64,000 nt of DNA from Trametes villosa (taxonomy: Eukaryota; Basidiomycota; Agaricomycetes; Polyporales; Polyporaceae), in the NCBI GenBank assembly GCA_002964805.2, contig PUDQ02000047.1:248001-312000 (forward strand). Reading direction: 5' to 3'. How positions within the stretch are numbered: the first letter of the stretch is position 1; every line of letters starts with the position of its first letter. Positions 24,371-34,205 of this stretch are shown here, in pieces. Under the pieces are notes generated by a model, which was given only the letters and a program-made list of their open reading frames with translations, was not told the DNA's origin and did not search any database. Made by a program: the position numbers and the translations under genes.

Positions 24371-27300
24371 TCACTCAAGCTTGTTGTGGAGGCTCCGGTT
24401 GTTCTTCAGCGCGAGCAGCTTCTCAGTGATCACGTCCAGCGGCAGCGTCTCCGTGCGCGCCTTCGTCCCGACGTCGTCACGGTTGCGCACGTTGACGGAG
24501 CGGGTGTCGAGTTCGTCCTGACCGACGACTGCAAGAATTTCAGTCAACCAGATGCGCTGCAGTAAGAAACAAGGCGGAAGACGCACCGAGAATGAAGTTG
24601 TACTGCGCGATCTCGCCGTTGCGGACCTTCTTCGGGAGGGTGTTCTCGCCGTTGTCGACGTCGACGTACAGGCCAGCCTGGCTCAGCTTCTCCGCAACCT
24701 CGGAAGCGTACTCCCTCTGTTACACAGGGTCAGAGGTGTTCTTTAAATATCCCATAGCGAGGCACTCACGTAAGGGACAGCGACGGGGACGACAAGAACC
24801 TGGCGCGGCGAGATCCAGAATGGCCTGCAAGGCGCCGAATCAGCATCCACAGCGCCACGGAGGAAGATGACAGCAACGACGTACCACTTCCCGGCGAAGT
24901 GCTCGGTGATGATAGCGATGAACCGCTCGAGACTGCCCAGGATCGCGCGATGGATGATGACCGGGCGCGGCGGGGGCTTGCCCGCGTCCGCAGCCTCGTC
25001 CGCACTGCGGTACTTGAGGTTGAAGCGCTCGGGCAGCTGGAAGTCGAGCTGGATCGTCGCGCACTGGAACGCACGCTTGAGCGCGTCGCGGATCGTGATG
25101 TCGATCTTCGGTCCGTAGAATGCGCCGTCGCCCGGGTTCACCTCCCACTTGCCGGGGTAGAACTTCTCCAGCGCGACCTTGAGTTGCTGCAGGAAGAGCA
25201 ACGCGTCAGCAGCCCGAGAGACGAGAGGAAACGTAGGGATACGCACGTTCTCGGCCGCGTCCCACGTTTCGATCGTACCAAGGTAGTTGTCGGGGCGGGT
25301 GGAGAGCTCAAGGTGGAACTCGAAGCCGAAGAGGCCGTAGATGTGCTGCATGAAGTCGAACAACGCGGCGATCTCGTCCTCAATCTACATCACGGTAAGC
25401 ACCCGCGCCGTTTTGCACAGCGCTGTCACATACCTGCTGGGGCATACAGAATACATGCGTGTCGTCCTGGACGAAGCGGCGCACGCGCGTCAGGCCGGTG
25501 AGCGCGCCCGACGCCTCGTTACGGTGGATGATACCGAACTCAGCCATGCGGATCGGGAGCTCCTTGTAGCTGCGGTCGCGAGAGTCGAAGATGAGGCAGT
25601 GGCCGGGGCAGTTCATCGGCTTCAGCGCCCACTTCTCCTTCTCGATGTCGAGCGTGAACATGTCGTCCTTGTAGTTCTGCCAGTGCCCGGACGTCTCCCA
25701 CAGCTTGCTGTTGTACATGTTCGGCGAGATGACTATCGTCCTTGTCAGCAGCTAGTGGGTGACTTATTGCGTAACACGCTCACCCTCCTGGTATCCACGC
25801 TTGAAGTATTCCGACTGCACACAGGAGATTAGAACGAGGCCGTGTACGAGGTACGGAACCATACCCGCATGAGCTCGACGAGCGAGTTGTAGATACGCGT
25901 GCCATGAGGCAGGAAGAAACAGCTCCCGGGGGAGAGATCGTTGAAGAAGAATAGCTCCTGCTCCTTGCCGATCTTTCGGTGATCGCGCTTCGCGGCCTCC
26001 TCGAGGAACTTCTTATACTCCGTAAGCTGCTTCTTGTCGGGGAAGGAGATACCGTAAACGCGCTGCAACGAGTCGTTGTTCGCGTCGCCGAGGAAGTACG
26101 ATGCTGAGTTCTGGCGCGTACACGTCAGCGGGAGTCAAAACGCGCAGGCAGACTAGCGCACCTTTGTGACCATGAACGCCTTGATCTTGCCGGTGTGCGG
26201 GATATGAGGCCCTACGCAGAGGTCGACCATAGGTCCACAACGGTAGACAGTAGTGGAGGTGCCATCGGGAATCTTGGTTTCGATGATGTGCTTCTTGTAC
26301 TTGTTGTACTGCAGAGCTGTCAGCACACATTGATGAACGCATATATGCGCCTAGACTCACCCCGAACATCTCCAGCAGTGTTTCTTTCGGGACCACGAGA
26401 CGCTCGAACTTCTGCTTCTCCTTGATTGCAAGGTCTGCGACCTTCTCGATAGCAGGGTAGTCGCTGTTGACGACGGGCCTGAGGAGATGGGTGCTTGGTG
26501 AATATTATGACACTCATGGGAGCATTGTAGAGGGCGTGCGCAACACGGTTACGCTGGCTCGGCTGGGAACTTCGCCGAGGAGCGGAAGGAGCGCTTTCGA
26601 GACCGATATGATGGAGACTCGCAGGGCGCAGATTCCTCTCGTACAACTTTCAGAGGTCAGAAGAAATCAGGCGTCTAGAGCCTTCATAGACAAAAAGCCC
26701 CAGCAAGTACCCAGCTTCGCGGACATAACCAGCCGCATATATGCTCTCTTCCGGATGAAATGCACGCACCTGTCCTCAATAGCCATCTCGTAGAAGAAAC
26801 CGTCATCGGTCGGCGGGCCGATACAGAGGTGGCAGCCATAGTGGCGCTCAGCAGCCTCACCCAGTACGTGGGCAGACGAGTGCCAGAAGACGCGTTTGCC
26901 TGTCGAATGACCGTCAGTTCAGGAGAAGGGCGATCGCATCAGAAAGGGACGGACCTTCTGGGTGCTCAAAGTTGAGCAACTCCAGAGAACATGAACCTTC
27001 AAGAGGACGTTCCAAGTCCCACAGGTTCCCATCAACCTACGCAAGTTAGCTTCGACCGCAACCAAGTCGAACATCATAAGAGACTCACCTTCGCAATCAC
27101 AGACTTATCCGCCAGACCCTGCGAGATCTCCTTCGCAACATCCAAGGGACTTGTCTCCCAGCTCGTCCCTTTCCGTTGCGAGCCATCGGGAAGAGTGATC
27201 GCGATTTCCTGACGCGGTTGGTCTGGAGGTGGCTGACGTCAGAGGACTACACGAATGCGGGCATCAAGACACAAGCTGTAGAGAAGGAAGGAGATTGGGC

Positions 27301-28010
27301 AGACTGAGATGCGGTGATGTCGTGCGTTACGCGATGGTGGATGTATGGCCGGTGCAGCTCACGACGCACGACGCGACCACAGTTATACACTGCCGAAGGG
27401 TGGACCCAGCTGGCGCGCTGGATGCCTCACAAATCCTGCGCGCAGTATGCGGATACTGGCCGTGTACGCGCCCCCGCATCGACATTCAGCACAACGAAAC
27501 CCATCCAAGGCATGCCGTACCCATGCAGTTTCTCAAACCTTGCGTGGGTACGGCAGTGTAGTGACCCATCTTCAAGCTTCCATCCCACAGATTTGATACG
27601 TGCTCGCACAAAGCTTGATAGGACGTACTTTTTACCCATTCATCATACTCCGCCTTGAGCTTGTCAAAGATTTTGATTCGGTGATCGAAGTACTCCGGAC
27701 GCGGGTTAAGCTACATGGTACATGTCCGATCAGCATGCTGGAACATAGCGACGCGTCTGAAGGCGCTGCTCACTTCTAGAGGGTGCGCAGATCCAGAGTC
27801 CTTTGTCTTCTTGTCCTTCTTCTTGCTCCCCTCCTGGTGAGGCGCGTCCAACGCCGAGAGTTGGGCGGGTTGGGAGGTGGATGCGACCGGTGTGGTCATC
27901 GCGGTCGAATGGAGGCGTGCGTGGGTCAAACGGAAGGAGTTGCCAGCAGATGGGGGTACTATATACAGACGGCGGGGGACAAGGAGCTTATATCGATGCA
28001 GCCTCAGCAT
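24371..28010 (-). CDS. Threonyl-tRNA synthetase (possible dual cytosolic/mitochondrial form)
   Basis: Charges tRNA-Thr. More than ten exons. N-terminal Lys-rich tail KKKDKKTKD, helix [20 protein letters not shown] (about 27700), TGS domain [12 protein letters not shown] (about 27210), editing domain with the HxxxH site in [14 protein letters not shown] (about 26870), class II catalytic core with [20 protein letters not shown] and NCPGHCLIF (about 25650-25600), motif 2 (RNEASGAL), motif 3 region [17 protein letters not shown], and the anticodon-binding domain ending HNKLE. Two in-frame ATGs exist, at 28010 and 27899. The longer form adds 37 residues rich in Arg with no acidic residue, like a mitochondrial presequence. 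A TATATAG (27959-27965) lies between the two starts. Two introns are unusually long (27223-27628 and 26479-26769). Confidence 0.93.
27959..27965 (-). promoter_or_regulatory. TATA-like element between the two ThrRS start codons
   Basis: TATATAG on minus, about 60 nt upstream of the inner ATG (27899) and downstream of the outer ATG (28010). If used, it would give a transcript encoding only the short form. It is also coding sequence of the long form (YIV codons), so chance is possible. Confidence 0.35.
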
Positions 28011-28361
28011 TCCAAGTGGTCGTCGCGAGTCATCGTGATCAGCCGGTCAAGTCTGTGCGAAAACCCAATCTTATCTCTCATTATCAGGCCGGCATAACCG
28101 AAGAATTGATCTAATCTCGCACTCGGTGAGAGAAGCTACGCTGAAGAGTTGCTCAAGAACCCCGGAAGCTCGGGGAGGTAGCGAGTTCGAGGGTTTGCCA
28201 ACAGTAGACGCAGACGATAGGACAACACCGTCGCTGACGGGTTGCGGGCCATCCATAATACTCGAGCGGGGTGTTTCAAGAAGCTAACGTACAGAGGTAC
28301 AACAGGGAACGCGAGAATTCCGGTGATAAGGTAGGTATAAACGGGGTCGTATGGTAGATGG

Positions 28362-29083
28362 CTAGTGAGAGGAAGGAGATGCAGCGCCCCCTCCAAAACG
28401 CGTGGCAATGGGCGAGTCTCCGAAGGTATCGGATGTAGTGGAATGGTCGGTGGGGATCTCGGCGGTCTGCTGGGGATCGGAGTCGGCGGGATAGCGCGGC
28501 CAGGACACAGACAGCATCCCGTTTTCGAGCGCGACCACCAGATTGGCGGTCTGTAAGGAGGGAGCATTTGGTCAGCATTGTTACTGCACAGGGCAATTGG
28601 ACGGCGGGGAAGACTCACGGTACACCCCGTGGGGACGCTGATCGCGCGACGGAACGTGCCATACTTGAGCTCCCGGACTTGAGAGGAGCCAGAGGAAGCC
28701 TCGGTCGACGCCTGGGCGCGTCCTTGACTCGTCTTCAAGACAGACAGAGGATGACGCTCCCCTCCGACGATAAGTCGGCCGTCGACCACGTCGAGAAGGA
28801 CCTCGTCCGGTCTCAGCCCCGGCAGCTCGAACAGCGCAGTAATCGTCGCGCTTTCGCCGTCATCCCACAACTCCATCCTGTATACCAGGTGAAATTCGGT
28901 CAGCACGTATACATGGGCGTATCTGAACGCGATTACGCACCTCGGCTTGTAGACCCGCTGCTGCATCTGCCGGACGCGCAGAGCGTTTGCAAGTCTGATT
29001 GCTTCGTCCCGCGTGAGATCCCTCCCCAGGCGTTTCTTGACCGCCAACACAAGCTTCGTAGTCTTCGTCGGGCGTCCGGTCAT
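28362..29083 (-). CDS. Small heat-shock protein Hsp20-A (alpha-crystallin domain)
   Basis: ATP-independent holdase chaperone. Exons, read on minus: 29083-28941, 28877-28619 and 28550-28362, in frame to 196 residues. The alpha-crystallin domain spans about residues 49-150: MELWDDGESATITALFELPG, DGRLIVGGERHPLS, ELKYGTFRRAISVPTG, then after the second intron LENGMLSVSWPR. The C-terminal tail is Thr/Ser/Gly-rich. Both introns fall at the same codons as in Hsp20-B (32724-33569), and both proteins are 196 residues, although the first exons differ in length and sequence. A TATATAAGG-like box lies at 29173-29180 on minus, about 90 nt upstream of the ATG. Confidence 0.88.
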
Positions 29084-29594
29084 GTCGAGGATACGGTGCA
29101 GCTGGGGAGGGAGCGTGGAGGGCAGGGCGCGATAGATATGGGGTGCAGAAGGCGTACACGTTCCCCGCGCGGCCTTATATTGCGCTGGGCTCTGATTGAC
29201 TCATGTCAAACGCGGAGGTGACTTATCGCCCCTGTACGGTGTGTGTCTCCCAACGCTCTTCTGCCATCTGGCGTGATAGTGACTCGTGGTAAAGGGGCGG
29301 CGCATAAGCGCCCACGCGGAGCTCAGCCTCGCGAGTCAGATTCGCTGTTGCCACTGCGGGTTCCCGTGGTCGGAAAGGCGACCTCCGCGCGACATGACGA
29401 CATCTGACAAGCTCGACTGAAGCGCATTGCGGGAATGCTACGCAAAGTCAACTGATCGTTGAGTAGCGAGGCACTCAGCTTGGCGGCAAACCCCGTGGCC
29501 ATCGTCATCCCGTAGCGTCGCAGAATGAATGTATTAGGCACCGACTCTACTGGACATAGGATGCGTCCGTGAAGATACACGAGGTCTAGGGAGC
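29084..29594. other. Interval between Hsp20-A and QCR8
   Basis: Hsp20-A promoter and QCR8 3' flank. A TATA-type box is read on minus at 29173-29180. No gene seen. Confidence 0.5.
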
Positions 29595-30249
29595 TTAGTG
29601 CGCGCCGTGGCCCGCGACATGCGCCGCCTTGCTGTTTTGCCATGCATCGTAGCGCTTCGCCCAGGTGTAGGTCCCGTAGCCTGTGAGAGTAAGTTAGACA
29701 CCCAGTGTATGGTAAGCAGAGGGTGGGATGTTCGCAGGGCCTGAACACGCAACCAGATACGGGCCACAAGAGTACTTACCGAGGGCGAAGGGGATGACCC
29801 AGTAGACGGCCTCCGCAGACAGACGACGGTAGCCGTTGAAGATGTAGCTGCGCAGGAGGTGGTGGACGGCGCGCTGCTTGAAGGGCGACATCGCTGTGAG
29901 GATTCATAGAGAGAAGAAAAGCGATCGTGGAGAGCAGGGTCCGGGTTCGTTGGGGGATAATGGTGAAGCAGAACACGAGGTGCCGGAGGGACCCGAGGGT
30001 CAGCAGAGGTACTCCGACTTGGCCATGTTACGCACCATACTGCACGATGCCCTTCTGCTTCTGGTTGCCCTTGTCACCCCACCAAAGGTTCTAAACTGGG
30101 CGTTGGTCTCTTCAACCTGCGACGCTTCGGATACAGCTACTCACGTAGACCTTGGCTGGAAACAAATGTCAAAACGCGCGCCGAAGTGAAAGCTGACCCA
30201 ACAACTCACGGCCAGGCATGTCGCTCCTGCGGATCTCGGTGGGCCTCAT
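29595..30249 (-). CDS. qcr8: Cytochrome b-c1 complex subunit 8 (ubiquinone-binding protein QP-C)
   Basis: Small subunit of respiratory complex III in the mitochondrial inner membrane. Five exons, read on minus: 30249-30210, 30155-30145, 30090-30036, 29893-29780 and 29680-29595, in frame to 101 residues. The family features are WWGDKGNQKQKGIVQYAMSP, then FKQRAVHHLLRSYIFNGYRR, then the single membrane helix AVYWVIPFALGYGTYTW and a His-rich tail ending GHGAH. Exon 2 is only 11 nt (codes PKVY with one borrowed base). Divergent from OST4 with 247 bp between start codons. Confidence 0.9.
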
Positions 30250-30496
30250 TGTCGCAGACTATAGGCAGCAGACAAGTAGGTGAGAGGGAAAGAGAAGAGT
30301 GCTGTTCGTCGTCGTCGTGGACGGTTCGGGTGGTCTCGCGAGGCGCCGCGCTCGTCCCGACGTTGCGCGATGCCAAACAAGCACAAACACTCCTCGCGGG
30401 CGACCACGACGTCAGGTCCGTCTATCCTCCGTGCGCAACTCATTCTAGCTAAGTACTTTGCTTACCCGCCGGCGTGATAGCGTAGCTCGAACCGCC
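30250..30496. promoter_or_regulatory. Bidirectional promoter of qcr8 and ost4
   Basis: A 247-bp spacer between divergent start codons (30249 on minus, 30497 on plus). It must hold both core promoters. No TATA box is obvious. Confidence 0.6.
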
Positions 30497-30634
30497 ATGA
30501 TCAGCAACAACACTCTTTACAGCCTCGCGAACGGGCTCGGCATGCTCGCGATGCTGACCGTGGTCCTGTACCATTTCGTCGCGGTCAACGCGCGCCAGCT
30601 CGAGCGCGGCAACGTGGCATTCTCGTCGCACTAG
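30497..30634 (+). CDS. ost4: Oligosaccharyltransferase subunit OST4
   Basis: Mini-protein subunit of the ER oligosaccharyltransferase complex (N-glycosylation). Intronless, 45 residues: MISNNTLYSLANGLGMLAML followed by TVVLYHFVAVNARQ and a short polar tail. The MIS start, the single membrane helix and the LYHFVAVN end are the hallmarks of OST4. It is too small for routine gene finding, but the codon pattern and the match to the family are clear. Confidence 0.88.
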   Translation: MISNNTLYSLANGLGMLAMLTVVLYHFVAVNARQLERGNVAFSSH

Positions 30635-31009
30635 ACTGGGCTATAGTCCACCTCGCCAGGTACGCCTGGAATCATCCTGAGCCACCTTCTCTTGTTCTGA
30701 CTTGGCCTGCCGACGTTTTTGCAGTATCGCTCACAGGACATGACTAATGCTGCGCACGGTGTCCTGTCCGTACCTTGTGTCTACAGGATTTGTCATCATC
30801 GTCCCCTCCGTTGTGCAAATTATGCTCTTGCATCGGCCGGAATGCTTGTGTGCAAAATGACTGGATGTATGCTGCTCGATTGGTAAGTCACCACGGTGCT
30901 AGCGACGGCATTGATACTGTCCGTCTGTGCCATCAGCGGGTACCCCCGCGCCTCATCGCGTTTCTCGCGAGATGCTCTGCTAGACCCAGCCACCCAGAAT
31001 TAATTATCC
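30635..31009. other. Downstream flank of ost4
   Basis: Contains a stretch at about 30790-30890 that in one frame reads FVIIVPSVVQIMLLHRP, a membrane-like segment, followed by a good donor (gtaagt, 30893). It may be a 5' exon of the next candidate, but no continuous model was found. Confidence 0.3.
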
Positions 31010-31387
31010 ATGCACGCCACCGCAAGTGCTGCCGGGCATGTCGGCCTGACCTCCGCTGTCTACGCCCCAGCCACGCCGAATGACTGGGAGATCATCGATG
31101 ACGTGCGCAGCAAGCAAGCACAATACCTTACACGATGTATCCCATGGACCGCGTGCGCAAGACCGCTCTCACTTATTCTGGGTGGGTGACCACGACGCCG
31201 ACGGACACATCCAACGCGGTCTGCGCGATTTGACCGGTACAAGGACTACGACCACTATACGCGGCGGTTCCGGCATTCGTGCATCGAAGACCTCTTCTTC
31301 TCTATGGTCCCGTCTTACGCTATACAACGACTTCTGGCTGGTAACCCCGCGGCCTTCTCGTTTGACAGTGCCCTGGGCGACGAATAG
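31010..31387 (+). pseudogene. Candidate broken gene, family unknown
   Basis: One frame (from ATG 31010) encodes protein-like sequence such as TPNDWEIIDDVRSKQAQYL and IPWTACARPLSLIL, and stops at TGA 31187-31189. The same frame about 14 codons later resumes with FDRYKDYDHYTRRFRH and CIEDLFFSMVPSYAIQRLL, stopping at 31385-31387. No GT..AG pair restores the frame: the only nearby acceptor (after 31244) shifts it. Either the gene is decayed or it uses a splice form I could not see. I do not recognise the family. Confidence 0.4.
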
Positions 31388-32723
31388 CCGCCTCCCTTCA
31401 TGTCCTCATGCCTATGCTCTCCCATGCACCTCTCCCTTCTCCGCGCCCCTGACATGACTCCTCAGAGCATACAGAGCACTACATGTACATATCAGCTGAT
31501 TGTACTAGCTAATCAGATCCCAAAAAAAGAGCGGTACAATGACTGCGCGGCCACTGCTAGTCAACATGCGTCATACATTCACCAATGTTATGGCGGTAAA
31601 CATAATCCTCTACGCAAGCGCGGTACAATAGCTCACCATGTTGTGCCCGGACAGCATGGAATGCGCACGGCGCAGACGCAGTATGGTTATAAGTCGTTTC
31701 CGCAGGAACGTCTACACATTGGACTCTAAGTATTCGAGGGCGCCCGATATATGCCGTCGCACAATCTGAAGGTTTCCTGCGTTGATCCAGGGCCGCTTCG
31801 CTCCGATCCATGGACGGATTGCCTTTCCGCTCGGGCTATTGGGCGCCTTTGCGGGTTTTCATGGAGTACCAAGTGGCCGGAGCAAACCGTATCTTCGACG
31901 AATACCAACAAAGCCGCCACTGTCCTGTCCACCGGCTGTCTCCGGGAAAGTGAGCGCTCCGGCCACACAACATATCGCAGTACGTGCGCCCGCGTTGCCT
32001 TCAGATCTCCGGTGCGAACCGTTGGGTGCAGGGGATGGTTGACTCACAGGGCCGCCACCATGCACTTGCCACTACACACTCTCAGCCTGCCGAAAGTAGA
32101 TGCGCTCTGGGGAGGACGCAGCACAGTATGAGGGGTTGACACGCTGTTCAGCGTGACTCGGTATGCGTAACCTACGTGCTCTGGTGTCAAGCTGTCGCAT
32201 TCCTGTGTGCGTGTGTACATGCTAGCAGCCTGCTAGTACCCGGATCCGCAGGACCTGCGCGGTGCGGTGTTCCTACTAACCTGCTTCTTTTGGACGAAGT
32301 GGTCGGCGCTTGCCGGGCGCACAGCATGAGGCGGAGCACGAGAGGCGCCGGAACGACCGACACGGGACAATTCGCGGTTCTTACTCACCTCCGACGGCAC
32401 AGGCTCAGTCATATTCCTCCTGCTTGTTCATGCACGTCTGAAATCCGGCTCTGAATTCTTGTCAACTGCCTGTAATGGCCGTGCAGTCCCTGTGGGCGGA
32501 GGTCGGCTTCTGTACACGTACCCCGGGTCGAGTCATCCACCGAATTTTGCAAGCCGCCCCGCCCCGCCTCTGCTCGTGGAGCAGCGGATCGGCAAGTCCC
32601 TTCTGCGGGGTAGTCTAATTCCGGCGCTTGTCGTGTCCGGATTTTTGTTTTGCGCGAGGGTATATAACCAGCCTACCCGCTGAGGATGTTCCCCAGAACT
32701 CAGCGCTCAACCCTCCCCCGAAC
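31388..32723. other. Gene-poor centre of the mirror-symmetric region
   Basis: 1.3 kb with only short frames. The Hsp20-B promoter occupies its right end, with TATATAA at 32661-32667. Confidence 0.5.
32661..32667 (+). promoter_or_regulatory. TATA box of Hsp20-B
   Basis: TATATAA 57 nt upstream of the ATG at 32724, a normal distance for a heat-inducible fungal gene. I did not find a convincing run of nGAAn heat-shock units next to it. Confidence 0.55.
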
Positions 32724-33569
32724 ATGTCCCCCCAGTACGCCCACAAGACGGCCATCCTCTCTAAGCCCCGCTTATCATCCGCCAAAGCGCAAGTTCAGAA
32801 GATGCTCCAGGAGGATGATCCCCGCTTCCGGGGCTTGGATCGTATGCTCGCGCGAGCATACATCGAGCTCCAACGCCGCCGCGCCCAACAGAAGAGGGCC
32901 GGGGTCTTCATACCGAGGTACGTGTTTACGCCTCCGCGTCGGCGCATGCCCCCAGCAGGTCCCCACATTACTGAGTGCTAACTCCGGTCCGAAGTCAGAG
33001 CTGTTCGAGTCTATCTGACTTCGGACTGGGTCTGATCTCGCTGTGGCGGGGCATGCGCACGCCTCTGTTTCCACTCGCGCAGTCCAGCCGAACTCACGCG
33101 CACGACTCCGCAGGATGGACCTATGCGACAACCCAGACAGCTCATATGTCACCGCGATGCTCGAGCTCCCCGGCATGAAGGCCGACCAGCTCTCCGTCCG
33201 GATAGAGAACGGGCATCTCATCATCGAGGGCGAGCGCCCGGGCCCGAATCTCCATTCCGCCCCGTCTTCGGAGCCGACGCCATATACCCTATACCCTACG
33301 CAAGAGATCAAGTATGGCAAGTTCCGTCGCGAGCTGCAACTGCCCACCGGCGTCACAGTGAGTCTTTTTCTGCCTTAGTCATCGGAACCAGTAACTGACT
33401 CCGGGTGTTCAATTAGGCAACCCACGTCCGCAGCATGTTAGCAGAGGGCATGCTGACGATCTCGTGGCCCCGGGATCCGGCCAGCATCGCGGAGCAAGGG
33501 CGCAGCTCCCGCGCTGCGCTCGCGCCGAACGAAGGAGGGGGCGGTGGCGATGATGCTCGCACCGCCTGA
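32724..33569 (+). CDS. Small heat-shock protein Hsp20-B (alpha-crystallin domain)
   Basis: Holdase chaperone, paralogue of Hsp20-A on the opposite strand. Exons 32724-32917, 33114-33357 and 33417-33569, in frame to 196 residues. N-terminal region basic and Gln/Arg-rich (LQRRRAQQKRAGVFIPR). Alpha-crystallin domain: MDLCDNPDSSYVTAMLELPG, ENGHLIIEGERPGPN, EIKYGKFRRELQLPTGVT, then LAEGMLTISWPRDP. The tail is Gly/Asp/Ala-rich. Both introns are at the same codons as in Hsp20-A. The first intron is long for this genome (196 nt). Confidence 0.9.
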
Positions 33570-34084
33570 CATACCCCAGTTGTGTTTTTTTCTTCTTGAC
33601 TCCGGACATTCCCCGCTCTCGTGACTCTGTATTGTTATTCATGCCCCCACTCTACTTGGTATGTTCGGGACTCCGGCTAGCGCCTAATATCCGTATAATG
33701 TCCTTCATGTATCATATGGTTGCCTCTTTGTATCTGTACAAGGATCCATGCGCTTTCATTGTTTTCACACCAGCTGGTATCGATACCCATCTCAATCAGG
33801 CTATCAGACAGTGCATTTTGTATGCGGGTGGATACCTCTTCCTACGGGCCTGCGTAAGTACGAAAGGGTCCGAGTTCCGACCGAGGTCACCGTGGGAAGT
33901 CTAAGTTTGAAAGTCTCCGTGGCGTTGTTGTGAGTACTTTCTCGTAACCGTTGCGGCGCGAGTTCCACCTTCCACGCGGCTCCTGTCTGGCTCACTCACT
34001 CGCTACTTCAGTACACTATGGCCAGCGCACGGCAGGCAGAGCTGAGAGCTCTTGCAAGCCATAGGACGTAACGTCAATGCAACA
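33570..34084. other. Interval between Hsp20-B and the wax-synthase relic
   Basis: No gene recognised. In the mirror arm this position is occupied by ThrRS and the DUF6533 gene, of which I find no trace here. Confidence 0.4.
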
Positions 34085-34205
34085 CTGCCTATACTGGGGT
34101 GGTCGCCGACGCGGGAGGTCGTACTGCCGTTTTTGTGAGTGCTCCGGTTGCGCCTGTTTTCGCGCATTCGCTGACGTCGGCGTTTGGGGCAGGCGCAACG
34201 CGACA
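34085..34205 (+). pseudogene. Relic of a wax-synthase gene (3' end only)
   Basis: Frame 34085-34138 reads LPILGWSPTREVVLPFL then TGA, matching the last residues of WS1 (MLGYSPTREVVLPFV) and WS2 (ALGWSLMREVVLPFV). Similarity continues past the stop: GTGAGTG.TC, CGCG, then TTTGGGGCAGGCG and GCGACAGGC, as in the WS1/WS2 3' flanks. Upstream sequence shows no further wax-synthase coding, so this is the truncated end of a third copy, on the opposite strand to the intact ones. Confidence 0.75.

Noticed and set aside
32450..32660. Heat-shock elements in the Hsp20-B promoter
   Set aside because: Only isolated GAA/TTC triplets; no three-unit nGAAn array with correct spacing.
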